From: Treponema sp.
Lineage (GTDB): Bacteria; Spirochaetota; Spirochaetia; Treponematales; Treponemataceae
DNA length: 43,448 nt
Reading direction: 5' to 3'
NCBI GenBank assembly: GCA_017395545.1
Contig: JAFPUF010000045.1
Coordinates: 1-43,448, forward strand
In this document: piece after piece, positions 16,148 to 24,793 of the stretch
How positions within the stretch are numbered: the stretch's first letter is position 1
How the letters are laid out: each line of letters opens with the position of its first letter
Notes under the pieces: model-generated
What the model saw: only the letters and a program-made list of their open reading frames with translations
The model's database searches: none
What the model was told of the DNA's origin: nothing
Made by a program: the position numbers and the translations under genes

Positions 16148-17259
16148 ATTTTAAATCCTTGGTTTGCCGCTTTGACAAGGCGGGATTTGAGCATTATGTT
16201 CTCGTTTTTGAGCTGTGTGATTTCATACTGCTGCATTTTTATCATTTCGGCGAGTTCCGAAACGTTCAGCGCTCCGCTTCCGACCAGGTCTTCGACATAA
16301 GACATTTTTGCCGAGTAGTCGTCGGTTGCTTCTTCGGATGCCTGCTCGAAACTTTCGTCGAAAGAAAGCGACTCAGTCTGCATGATTTTTTCTGCAATAC
16401 GGAATATTGCTTGTGCGAGGACAGAATTCGGCTTGTAGACTGTGACAGGAAGGCTCGAAGAAAGCGCCTTATCCTGCATTGAGTCGCGGTACATAACTCC
16501 CAGGGACTCGACTTCAAGTCCGAGATACTGCTGGCATGAACGGCGGATTTTCTGCGCCTTGTCGGCATCTTTCGGCTCGTCAATCATGTTCATGATGAGG
16601 CGCGGCCTGAACTGAGAGAGACGGCGCCTGAATTTTTCACCGTTCTCAGGGTCAATCTCGTTAATTTTCTCGATTAGTTTTGGTATGTAAAGTTTTTGAA
16701 GGGAAGCAGAGTCGTTACGGAGTTTGTTGATAAAATCAGCGGCTTTAGAGCTTTTTTTGAAAGTAGCTGCCATCAGCCTGAAGACTGCGTTCTTTAAGAA
16801 AAGGTAGCCGTTGAGAGTAGCAGTGACAGTCGGGGCGGTTACGATGATTCCCTGAGGCGAAATGAGAAAAAGGTCGAGAATCGTGAGATGCGTGCCGGCA
16901 CCCAGGTCAACGATAAGGTAATCTGCATCAACATTGTGGAATTTTTTGATAAGGGCGTTTTTCTGAGCAACCTTGAGGGCAGATAGGCCCGGAATCTCGG
17001 AGTCACCCGCGATGAAACTTACATTCTGATAGTCTGTTGGAGTGATAATGTCTTCGAATTTTGACTCACCGGTTAAAAAAGTGCCTATTCCTTTTTTAGG
17101 AGAATTCTGACCGATAACGAGATGAAGGTTTGATGCTCCCAGGTCGAGGTCTGCGAGAACGACTTTTTTGCCAGCCTGACCAAGAGCGATTGCTAAATTT
17201 GCGGAGAGAAGGCTTTTTCCGACACCGCCTTTTCCGCTTGCCACTGGAATGATTTGCAT
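16144..17259 (-). CDS. MinD/ParA-like P-loop ATPase
   Basis: A 371-aa protein with the deviant Walker A SGKGGVGKS at residues 8-16, Walker A' VLADLDLGASNLH and YLIVDLGAGTH, all typical of MinD/ParA ATPases that cycle on membranes or DNA. It is longer than MinD (about 270 aa): an insert at about 165-215 precedes the core end, and the C-terminal ~60 residues form an acidic region followed by a coiled coil (MIKMQQYEITQLKNENIM). No minC/minE, parB or flagellar gene is adjacent, so division-site, chemoreceptor or flagellar-number roles are all possible. It overlaps lgt by 4 bp. Confidence 0.88.
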   Translation of the reverse strand: MQIIPVASGKGGVGKSLLSANLAIALGQAGKKVVLADLDLGASNLHLVIGQNSPKKGIGTFLTGESKFEDIITPTDYQNVSFIAGDSEIPGLSALKVAQKNALIKKFHNVDADYLIVDLGAGTHLTILDLFLISPQGIIVTAPTVTATLNGYLFLKNAVFRLMAATFKKSSKAADFINKLRNDSASLQKLYIPKLIEKINEIDPENGEKFRRRLSQFRPRLIMNMIDEPKDADKAQKIRRSCQQYLGLEVESLGVMYRDSMQDKALSSSLPVTVYKPNSVLAQAIFRIAEKIMQTESLSFDESFEQASEEATDDYSAKMSYVEDLVGSGALNVSELAEMIKMQQYEITQLKNENIMLKSRLVKAANQGFKI

Positions 17260-17344
17260 GGAAAGGATTATAGCATAAGTTTTTTCTTTTATAAAGATAG
17301 GCTTACTCGCAAAGATAAAAGATTTCTGTTAGAATAGGCGGCAG

Positions 17345-18358
17345 ATGAAAAAACTCCTTTTCGCACTTTCAGCCATTTTTTTCTCGACTCAGATGTTTGC
17401 AGTAAGCCTCGAAGATTTTTCGCTTTCCGTCGAGCCCCTTTTCGGAATGAAGTGGGGACAGATAGACGAGTATGTATTTCTGAAAGAGTCAAATTTTTCT
17501 GATGACAAGCTCAGCGAGTTAAACTGGGAAATAAAGCCCGAGCTCTACGGCGGAATAAAAGTTCAGGGCGGATGGAAAGGTTTTTTTGAGGAATCTTTTT
17601 TTACGGCTGGTATACCGATGAGAAGCGGCCTGATGTTCGATTCAGACTGGCAGAATATTCAGTATACGGCGGCTAATGGCGGAAATACGCTCCAGACAAA
17701 TTATTCAGAAAGCGAAAATTATCTTGATTACGATTTTTCTTTCGGCTTTAAGGGCGGATACGAGTTTAAAGTTTCTGAGATTGTTAAAATACGCCCGGCC
17801 ATCGCATTTGAGTATCAGAATATAAAATTTACAGCAAAGAACGGATCCGGCTGGTATGGAAATACAGCCGGCACTTCGGGTTATCACGATTATGGCCCGT
17901 GGTATGGATATTCCGATACGGAGAATCGTACCCTTTTCGATTTTTCAGGACAGATCGTTATTGAATACCAGCGCGTCTCAGATTTTTTATGGCTTGGAAG
18001 TGATTTTTCCGTTGATTTACCGCGGTGTTTTATTGTTACTACAGGATTTTTCCTTGCACCTTATGTTTACGCGGTTTCTTTTGATGCGCACAATCTGAAA
18101 AATTATGACTATGCTGACAGAACAGCAGGATATTTTGCTGCATTTAAATGGAATCTCGGCGCAGAGTACAAAATAACAGACCGGCATTCAATTCTTCTTG
18201 CTGCAAATTATTTTTATATGAGAGTTCTGCGGGGGGACGATTATCAGAAAACGAGTCAAAGTTCCAGTTACACACTCGTTAGTTCTTGTGACGGCGGGGC
18301 TGGTGCAAAATGGTTCGACCTCACGCTCTCATACCGTTTCAAAATTCTTAAAAACTGA
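17345..18358 (+). CDS. Omptin-like outer-membrane protease
   Basis: A 337-aa protein with a signal peptide (MKKLLFALSAIFFSTQMFA, cleavage after residue 19) and alternating amphipathic strands ending in an aromatic-terminated strand (DLTLSYRF), as in outer-membrane beta-barrels. All four omptin active-site positions are visible: D99 and D101 in MFDSDW (OmpT D83/D85) and D247/H249 in SFDAHN (OmpT D210/H212). FTAKNGSG matches the omptin FTARGG region. Omptins cleave proteins or peptides at the cell surface, usually at basic residues. AGGCGG stands 5 nt before the ATG, and TAGAAT at 17330-17335 is a candidate -10. It is divergent from the MinD-like gene. Confidence 0.75.
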   Translation: MKKLLFALSAIFFSTQMFAVSLEDFSLSVEPLFGMKWGQIDEYVFLKESNFSDDKLSELNWEIKPELYGGIKVQGGWKGFFEESFFTAGIPMRSGLMFDSDWQNIQYTAANGGNTLQTNYSESENYLDYDFSFGFKGGYEFKVSEIVKIRPAIAFEYQNIKFTAKNGSGWYGNTAGTSGYHDYGPWYGYSDTENRTLFDFSGQIVIEYQRVSDFLWLGSDFSVDLPRCFIVTTGFFLAPYVYAVSFDAHNLKNYDYADRTAGYFAAFKWNLGAEYKITDRHSILLAANYFYMRVLRGDDYQKTSQSSSYTLVSSCDGGAGAKWFDLTLSYRFKILKN

Positions 18359-18391
18359 TTTTTCCACCACACACAAAAACAGGAATAAAAT

Positions 18392-19237
18392 ATGATAGAC
18401 ATACAGTCAACACAGGATACAAGAGCCGTTCCGCTTCAGAAGGTCGGCGTGAAAAATGTACGATACCCGGTTACGGTTCTCGACAAAAATCACAAAAAAC
18501 AGGCTACAACGGCGAGCGTCAATCTTTTCGTCAACTTGCCGCATAATTTCAAAGGTACACATATGAGCCGGTTCATCGAGGTCTTCCACAAATACCACGG
18601 CGACATCTCTATGAACAATTTTCTTGAAATGCTCGAAGAAATCCGTACAAAACTCGACGCTGAGCGTGCTTTCGGCCGGATAACCTTCCCGTACTTTATT
18701 GAAAAATCTGCTCCGGTCACAGGCTCAAAAGGCCTTATGGAATACACATGTTCCTATGAGGGGGAAAGCCTTCCCCCTGGTCTCAGCCCGCAGGCGGTCT
18801 TCGACACACCCCCATCTACAGGGGCTGTGCCCCCGTACCCCCGTGGCTGCCGTACAGATTCTAAGTTTTTCATCTCAATAAAAGTGCCTGTTGCGACCCT
18901 CTGCCCGTGCTCAAAGGCGATTTCTGAGTACGGTGCGCATAACCAGCGCGGATTCGTCAAAGTCAAGGTCCTCTACACTTCATTTTTCTGGATTGAGGAT
19001 GTCATCGAAATGATAGAAAAATGCGCGTCAACGCCACTTTATTCAGTCCTCAAGCGTAAGGACGAAAAATTCGTCACGGAGCATGCCTACGAAAACCCGC
19101 GTTTTGTAGAAGATGTTGTACGCGAAGTGTATCTCGGCCTTAAAGAAATGAATTTCAAATGGTTCACGGTAGAAGCCGAAACGGAAGAAAGCATACACTA
19201 TCACAACGCTTATGCGTATGCAGAATACAGTGAGTAG
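18392..19237 (+). CDS. folE2: GTP cyclohydrolase FolE2 (type IB) carrying a repeat-encoded insert
   Basis: A 281-aa enzyme of the COG1469/DUF198 family that converts GTP to 7,8-dihydroneopterin triphosphate, the first step to folate or queuosine. The landmarks LPHNFKGTHMSRFIEV, TFPYFIEKSAPVTG, MEYTC and the catalytic-Cys stretch VATLCPCSKAISEYGAHNQR (C171) are intact. Residues about 125-156, rich in Pro and Gly, have no counterpart in family members I know: the usual protein runs almost directly from YEGE to KFFISIKVP. This segment coincides with a copy of the GC-rich two-hairpin repeat and is in frame. Removing it gives about 250 aa, the normal length. AGGA lies 7 nt before the ATG. Confidence 0.94.
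   Translation: MIDIQSTQDTRAVPLQKVGVKNVRYPVTVLDKNHKKQATTASVNLFVNLPHNFKGTHMSRFIEVFHKYHGDISMNNFLEMLEEIRTKLDAERAFGRITFPYFIEKSAPVTGSKGLMEYTCSYEGESLPPGLSPQAVFDTPPSTGAVPPYPRGCRTDSKFFISIKVPVATLCPCSKAISEYGAHNQRGFVKVKVLYTSFFWIEDVIEMIEKCASTPLYSVLKRKDEKFVTEHAYENPRFVEDVVREVYLGLKEMNFKWFTVEAETEESIHYHNAYAYAEYSE
18760..18845. repeat. Two-hairpin dispersed repeat, copy C, inside folE2
   Basis: It begins GGGGGAAAGCCTTCCCCCT, as copy A does, continues with GGTCTTCGACA, and ends with a second hairpin (GGGGC-TGT-GCCCC) followed by CGTACCCCC. It is more divergent and about 10 bp longer in the middle than copies A and B. It is translated in frame as a Pro/Gly-rich loop. Confidence 0.7.
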
Positions 19238-19311
19238 TATTCTTAGGTCAAATATAACAAAAAATTGTAAAATTCTTATATAACTTGTAAAAAAAACGAC
19301 ATCATTGTACA

Positions 19312-22300
19312 ATGCTTGGAATGGAAAAAAATCGCGAAGAACGAAAACTTGGTTTTATACTCTCAACGATACATGCAGGCTCGGCCCTGAAACTCTGGCA
19401 AAAACTTGCACTGAAAGCACAGCAGGACGGCGGGGCTTTCTTTATTTTCCCCGGCGGAAAACTCGGGGAACCGCTCCGAAACGACATCTATAAACTCGTA
19501 AATTCATCAAATGTAGACGGCCTTATCAGCTGGGCCTCAAGTATCAGCGGTTCAGTCTCTGTTTCTGAGCTCGAGGACTTTCATAAAAACTTCGGGAACA
19601 TACCTTTCGTAACAATCGGACAGAAAGTTTACGGCCATCCATCTGTCGAATTTGACGCATACACAGGAATGAAGGAGCTGGTCCGGCATTTTATCCTGTC
19701 CCATGGGGTTCGGAAACTCGCTTTTCTGCGCGCGCCCGAAAATCACACCTCGGCCGAGGAGCGCTTCAGAGGTTTCAAGGATGCCCTTAAAGAGGCCGGT
19801 ATCGATATCGAACTTCCTGAAAATCAGCGTCTGATTTCGGATCCTGTCAGCTGGTATGACGGCCGCAAGGCTCTTGCGCAGCTGTGCGAGGAGAGGGGGC
19901 TTGTTCCGGGAAAAGATTTTGAAGCTGTCTTGACGGCGAGCGATTTGATGAGTTTTGCGGCCCTTGATTATTTAAAAGACCGCGGAGTCCGCATTCCGAA
20001 AGACCTTCTTATCGGCGGCTTTAACGATACTGCCGAAAGCCGTATTTCTGTTCCTGCTTTTTCAACAGTCCATATGCCGCATGCAGAACTGGGAATTGCG
20101 GCGTACGAAAAAATTTCCGACATTCTCGGCGGAAAACTCGGTGTTTCCGATTCTGTTCTCCATGCTTACCCTGTCATTCGTGAAAGCTGCGGCTGTACAC
20201 ACACAAAAATCTGGAATTCTTCTGATTCCCGCACAAAAATCCGCAGCAAGGAACAGTTCATTTCTGAAACTGCAAAAATCCTCCGCATAGATCCGCAGGC
20301 TACAGGCGTTGACGTCATGTTCAATGCTCTTTTCAGCGGTGATAAAAATAAATTCTACGAGCTTTTCAAGCAGAAAATCGCAGCGTATTTTCATAACGAC
20401 GGCGACACGCTTTTCCTTTTTACAGTCCTGGCTCTCTTCCGGAATGTTACCTGCCTTGATCCCGACTACATCGAAAAGATTGTCCGTCATGTCACTGTTC
20501 GTATTCCGCGCATCCTGGAGCGGGTACTCATCGAAAAGCAGTATCAGGGCGAAAAAATCAATACGGAAATTTCAGCCCTTAAAAATGACCTTCTTTCGAT
20601 TTTTGACAGAAAAAAGCTTATTTCAGTTCTCAAGGAGCATCTCGTAAAAATCGGCATCAATACAGCGGCCGTAGTCCTTTACGAAGACGAGAATTATTCA
20701 AATTATATCGGCGGATTCAGTTCTGCTTCAGACGATTCTGATTCCCAGCTGAATGAACAGGAAGCCCGTTTCCCAAGCGACTTCCTTGTTCCGGAGCGAT
20801 TCTCTTCCGATTTCTCAAAGGGCGTTTTTATTGTTCAGCCTCTTTTTGTCGATGAGCGCCCTTACGGTTATATAATCTGCAATTATTCCGGATGCAGCGG
20901 CATGGTTTATGAGGACCTGCGTTCTTCCGTCAGTGCGGCCCTTCAGAGTATTTTCCTTTTTGAGCAGACAAACGAAGCAAAACGTATAGCTGAACAGGCA
21001 GAATTTGCCAAAACTGAGTTTTTCGCAAATGTCGGAAGTGATTTGTGTGACCCGCTTAAAAACATTTCTGCAAAACTTCAGCAAATGGAGGAGAATGTCG
21101 AAAAAGGTGTCCTTGAACAGGATATCCTCACCGAACAGCTTCTCTTTCTGCGTTCTCAGGTTAATTCTCAGCTCGAAAAAACTGAGACGCTCATCGATTT
21201 GACACGCTCTCAGGTCGATGACCTTCCGATGGATAAAAAACTGTTTGATATCCGGCAGGTTCTTCCTGGCGGAGTCACGGCCGGCCTTGCCCAGAATTTC
21301 CCTCTTCTCTACGGAGATTCTGAACGCCTCAAGCGTGCCCTTCAGACAATTTTTGATTTCTCAGAAAAAAATCCGTGCGTTTCAGAAAAAATTGACGGAA
21401 TCCACATCGAATTCTATTCAAATCATTTTGACTGGAAAAAAACAGAACTTCTTCTTGCCGAAAAAATTATCCTCCTTCAGTTCGGAATCCTCGAAAAATC
21501 AGAGAATTATGCTGAGGTAACTCTTCCGTGGCCTAACCTTGCGGGGCTTCCGCCTGATACCCATGCATCTTCTGTCAGTAATTCTCAGCCTGTATTCCTG
21601 TACTCTGTCTCGGATAATTCAAAAAATGCCCAGGATTGTGCAGAAAGATTCAATATTCCCGTTAAAAATGTTTTCGAAGATTCTCAGCTGCCTTCTAAGT
21701 CGGATTCTGTTTTGTTCTGGGAGCCTGACAATGCACCTATTGACGAATGGGTAAAACTTTACGGCCTCAGAAAGAACGAAACTTTGTTCCGAATGCCGGT
21801 TATCGCTTACAGCCACAATATGATTGGTCAAAATTTCATTGATTTCCTTGAGCAGAAAATCAAGACTCAGAGAACGGCACCGGTAATCTTTGTAAACGCG
21901 TCCAGAACATATTACGCATCATGGGCAACAGAGGCGAATTCCGTCAGTGTGTCGTCAGTCCTTTCACCTGAGTTTAACGAGATTCTTTCTGAAATTACGC
22001 CGGCTCTTATCGTCTTTGAAAAAATTGATGAAGAAAGTCTCCACAAAATCCGCCAGACTAAAAAAACGACCCATGTGCCGGTTCTTGTTCTTCTTGAGCA
22101 TGTTCTTTCTGACGAAGAAGTTGAGGCTCTCTGTGCCTATCCGCGGACTATTCTCTGCAATAAAGGTGCTGCCGAGTCTGAACCGTTTGAAAAGAGAATT
22201 AAAGAAATCATTGCCGGTGACGAAATTCTTCCGCCTCATACGGGAGCTATTGTCAAAAAGGCAATCCTGTATCTTAACAAAAATGCCTCAAGGCAGATTG

Positions 22301-22554
22301 TCCGCTGGAAGCTTGCGGATACGGTTCACGTCAGCGAAGACTATCTTACCCGTATTTTCCACAAGGAAATCGGCCTGAGCCTCTGGGAGTATCTTAACCT
22401 TTACAGGATAAATCTCGCTACAAAAATGCTTATGGAGTCAAATGATACGATTTATGAAATTGCTGAAAAATCCGGTTTCCAGGATCAGGCGTATTTCTGC
22501 CGCGTATTTAAGAAAATTTACGGTGTTCCGCCGGGAAAAATCCGGAACAAGTGA
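19312..22554 (+). CDS. Composite AraC-family regulator: LacI-type sensor + GAF-like + degenerate kinase/receiver + AraC HTH
   Basis: A 1080-aa cytoplasmic protein without TM segments. Residues 12-290 form a LacI/PurR-type periplasmic-binding-protein fold (RKLGFILSTIHAGSALKL, TIGQKVYGHPSVEFD, IGGFNDTAESRISVPAFSTV). Residues ~425-550 look GAF-like. Residues ~557-640 align with a HisKA dimerisation helix, but the phospho-His position is Ser576 (FFANVGSDLCDPL). A remnant ATPase region follows (GDSERLKRALQTIF) without the N-box Asn. Residues ~860-970 resemble a receiver with Glu903 at the phospho-Asp position. Residues 982-1078 are a good AraC double HTH (ASRQIVRWKLADTVHVSEDY, IYEIAEKSGFQDQAYFCRVF). 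It probably senses a sugar directly and controls the ABC genes 235 bp downstream. No strong SD; Met4 (19321) is an alternative start. Confidence 0.85.
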   Translation: MLGMEKNREERKLGFILSTIHAGSALKLWQKLALKAQQDGGAFFIFPGGKLGEPLRNDIYKLVNSSNVDGLISWASSISGSVSVSELEDFHKNFGNIPFVTIGQKVYGHPSVEFDAYTGMKELVRHFILSHGVRKLAFLRAPENHTSAEERFRGFKDALKEAGIDIELPENQRLISDPVSWYDGRKALAQLCEERGLVPGKDFEAVLTASDLMSFAALDYLKDRGVRIPKDLLIGGFNDTAESRISVPAFSTVHMPHAELGIAAYEKISDILGGKLGVSDSVLHAYPVIRESCGCTHTKIWNSSDSRTKIRSKEQFISETAKILRIDPQATGVDVMFNALFSGDKNKFYELFKQKIAAYFHNDGDTLFLFTVLALFRNVTCLDPDYIEKIVRHVTVRIPRILERVLIEKQYQGEKINTEISALKNDLLSIFDRKKLISVLKEHLVKIGINTAAVVLYEDENYSNYIGGFSSASDDSDSQLNEQEARFPSDFLVPERFSSDFSKGVFIVQPLFVDERPYGYIICNYSGCSGMVYEDLRSSVSAALQSIFLFEQTNEAKRIAEQAEFAKTEFFANVGSDLCDPLKNISAKLQQMEENVEKGVLEQDILTEQLLFLRSQVNSQLEKTETLIDLTRSQVDDLPMDKKLFDIRQVLPGGVTAGLAQNFPLLYGDSERLKRALQTIFDFSEKNPCVSEKIDGIHIEFYSNHFDWKKTELLLAEKIILLQFGILEKSENYAEVTLPWPNLAGLPPDTHASSVSNSQPVFLYSVSDNSKNAQDCAERFNIPVKNVFEDSQLPSKSDSVLFWEPDNAPIDEWVKLYGLRKNETLFRMPVIAYSHNMIGQNFIDFLEQKIKTQRTAPVIFVNASRTYYASWATEANSVSVSSVLSPEFNEILSEITPALIVFEKIDEESLHKIRQTKKTTHVPVLVLLEHVLSDEEVEALCAYPRTILCNKGAAESEPFEKRIKEIIAGDEILPPHTGAIVKKAILYLNKNASRQIVRWKLADTVHVSEDYLTRIFHKEIGLSLWEYLNLYRINLATKMLMESNDTIYEIAEKSGFQDQAYFCRVFKKIYGVPPGKIRNK

Positions 22555-22744
22555 TGTTTTTCATCAAATTAAATAGAAAAAGGATTTGACGAAAAAACGT
22601 CTAGGCAATAAAATGGTGGGATATTTGTTAAGAATCCGGCCGGTGTTTTCGCAGGAGTTATCCCCCGAGAGTGCTGGTAATTATTGTGCAAGAAAATTCT
22701 AATAAAGTTCGGAATAGTACAATAATAAACAAGGATTTTTAAGG

Positions 22745-22750
22745 TATAAT
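22745..22750 (+). promoter_or_regulatory. -10 box of the oligosaccharide ABC operon
   Basis: A perfect TATAAT followed by a leader of about 33 nt that holds AGGTTAGG just before the ATG at 22790. No convincing -35 is seen at 16-18 bp, which fits an activator-dependent promoter, for example one driven by the AraC-type regulator encoded upstream. The remaining 22555-22744 shows only short, unconvincing inverted repeats. Confidence 0.5.
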
Positions 22751-22789
22751 ATGCCGAAAAACGGTAAAATATAAATATTGAGGTTAGGT

Positions 22790-23731
22790 ATGAACGCACA
22801 ACAAACAACTGTTCTAAACACTCCGAAAAAGGATCTTTGGAAAAATGTAAAAAGACATTTTTCGGTTTACGCGCTTCTTATCATTCCGGTCGTATACTAT
22901 GCGATTTTGAAGTATGGTCCGGTTCTTAATGGTCAGATTGCATTCAAAGATTTTAAATCCCTTGACGGAGTCTGGGGTAGCGTATGGGTCGGATTGGAAA
23001 ACTTTTCAACATTCTTCCATGCTTACTACTTCGGCGAATTAATGAGAAACACCATCCTTTACAGTCTGGTCAAGCTGCTTGTTTCTGTTCCTTTGTCAAT
23101 TATCCTGTCTGTTGCTTTGTACGAGTGTACACACAACGTACTCCGACGAGTTGTTCAGACTCTTGCATATCTTCCGCACTTCCTTTCATGGGTCATCATG
23201 TACGGTATTTTGCTTTCCCTGCTCGCTCCTGGTGATGGTCTTGTAAACGACATCATCAAATCAGCTGGCGGAAAGCCGATTGACTTCCTTACAAACTCAG
23301 ACGTATTCCCTGTAATCGTTATTCTTTCAGATGCATGGAAGGAAATGGGTTGGGCAGCCATCATCTTCATCGCAGCACTTATGGGTATCGACCCTTCTCT
23401 GTTTGAGGCTGCAATGGTTGAGGGTGCTTCTGCCGTTCAGCGCGTATGGTACATCACAATTCCGTCAATCAAACCGGTTATCGTTACTGTAGTTCTTCTT
23501 AAACTCGGTAAAGTTCTTGACGCTGGTTTCAACCAGATGTTCATGTTGTATTCACCTTCGGTTTATTCGGTCGCAGATATCATCGATACCTGGGTTTATC
23601 GTCAGGGTCTTCTTGAAATGAAGTACGCTCTTGCAACTGCGGTCGGTATCTTCAAAGGTGTAATCGGTATGCTTCTTGTATGGGTTTCTAACAAGGTTGT
23701 CAGCAAACTCACAGAATCATCACTCCTGTAG
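22790..23731 (+). CDS. ABC transporter permease, LplB/YteP-type (oligosaccharide)
   Basis: A 313-aa inner-membrane permease with six predicted TM helices, the first at about residues 25-45. The EAA loop EAAMVEGASAVQRVWYITIP contacts the ATPase. Sequence style (KYGPVLNGQIAFKDF, LPHFLSWVIMYGILLSLL) matches the LplB/YteP group, associated with complex plant oligosaccharides such as rhamnogalacturonan or xylan fragments. ATG at 22790 with AGGTTAGG just upstream is preferred over the TTG at 22778. It forms an operon with the second permease (36-bp gap) and the binding protein. No ATPase gene is present. Confidence 0.93.
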   Translation: MNAQQTTVLNTPKKDLWKNVKRHFSVYALLIIPVVYYAILKYGPVLNGQIAFKDFKSLDGVWGSVWVGLENFSTFFHAYYFGELMRNTILYSLVKLLVSVPLSIILSVALYECTHNVLRRVVQTLAYLPHFLSWVIMYGILLSLLAPGDGLVNDIIKSAGGKPIDFLTNSDVFPVIVILSDAWKEMGWAAIIFIAALMGIDPSLFEAAMVEGASAVQRVWYITIPSIKPVIVTVVLLKLGKVLDAGFNQMFMLYSPSVYSVADIIDTWVYRQGLLEMKYALATAVGIFKGVIGMLLVWVSNKVVSKLTESSLL

Positions 23732-23767
23732 TCTTAATATAGTCGAATTTCAATCGAGGTTAATAAA

Positions 23768-24658
23768 ATGGAAAAACCAAAGACAGTAAAACTTACTTCC
23801 GGAGACAGAGCGTTCTATATCGGTGTAAACGCTTTCCTTCTCTTCATTGGTATCATAATTGCTGTACCTATCATCAGCACAATTTCTTCTTCACTTACCG
23901 CTAACGGTGCACGTGTATCAACACTTGATAAATTCTTCCTTATGCCATGGAAGTGGGATGCTTCTGCTTATAAAGCACTTCTTGGAAACAACGGATTCAT
24001 CATGGCTTTCTGGAACTCGCTCAAAATTATGGCATTCGGTGTTGTTACATCACTTGCCCTCACAGTTCCTATGGCTTATTGTATGTCTGTTCCTGATTTG
24101 CCAGGCCGCAAAATCCTGAACTACTTCGTTCTTATCCCTTATGTTTTCAATATCGGCGTAATCCCGACATACCTTGTCGTTACAGGACTTCACCTTAACA
24201 ATCACCTTGCTTCAATCTTTATGCCTGGTGCTATTGCTACTTACAACTGTTTGATTATGCGAGGCTTCTTTGAAGGTATTCCTGAGTCACTTAAGGAATC
24301 TGCACGAATTGACGGTGCTGCAGAATGGTATGTTCTTATTTCTATCATTCTTCCGCTCTCAAAACCAATTATCATGACAATCGGTCTGTACTATGCAGTT
24401 ACTTACTGGAACGACTTCATGCACGCCCTCCTTTACTTGACCGAGGCTTCTTTGCAGCCGCTTCCAATCCTTACACGAAACATCCTGCTTGGTTCTTCAA
24501 TGAACGAAACACTCGATGTCAACGCATTCGGAAATGCTTCTGTTCAGGCTATTAAAGCTGCATGTGTATTCCTTTCTGCTATTCCTATGATGATTGCTTA
24601 TCCGTTCATCCAGAAATACTTCACTAAGGGTACAATGCTTGGTTCTGTTAAGGGCTAA
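23768..24658 (+). CDS. ABC transporter permease, LplC/YtcP-type
   Basis: A 296-aa partner permease with six TM helices. The EAA motif is ESARIDGAAEWYVLISIILP, and the C-terminus MIAYPFIQKYFTKGTMLGSVKG is typical of YtcP/LplC carbohydrate permeases. GAGGTT about 9 nt before the ATG serves as SD. It pairs with the previous permease to form the heterodimeric channel. Confidence 0.93.
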   Translation: MEKPKTVKLTSGDRAFYIGVNAFLLFIGIIIAVPIISTISSSLTANGARVSTLDKFFLMPWKWDASAYKALLGNNGFIMAFWNSLKIMAFGVVTSLALTVPMAYCMSVPDLPGRKILNYFVLIPYVFNIGVIPTYLVVTGLHLNNHLASIFMPGAIATYNCLIMRGFFEGIPESLKESARIDGAAEWYVLISIILPLSKPIIMTIGLYYAVTYWNDFMHALLYLTEASLQPLPILTRNILLGSSMNETLDVNAFGNASVQAIKAACVFLSAIPMMIAYPFIQKYFTKGTMLGSVKG

Positions 24659-24680
24659 TGTTTACAAACTTGTAACAATA

Positions 24681-24713
24681 CGGACTGATATTAGTTTTAC
24701 TGATGTCAGTTCG
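24681..24713 (+). repeat. Long intra-operon hairpin before the binding-protein gene
   Basis: As RNA, 24681-24695 pairs with 24699-24713 over 15 consecutive positions (including G-U pairs) around a UUU loop. There is no U-run after it, so it is more likely an mRNA-stabilising or processing element than a terminator. It lies between the second permease and the solute-binding protein, where differential expression is expected. Confidence 0.6.
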
Positions 24714-24793
24714 ATTGTATATAAATACGGATTCAAAAAAAAGTTCGTATAACTTAACATTCGATTTCATTTATTTTCATTAAGGAGGAAAAA

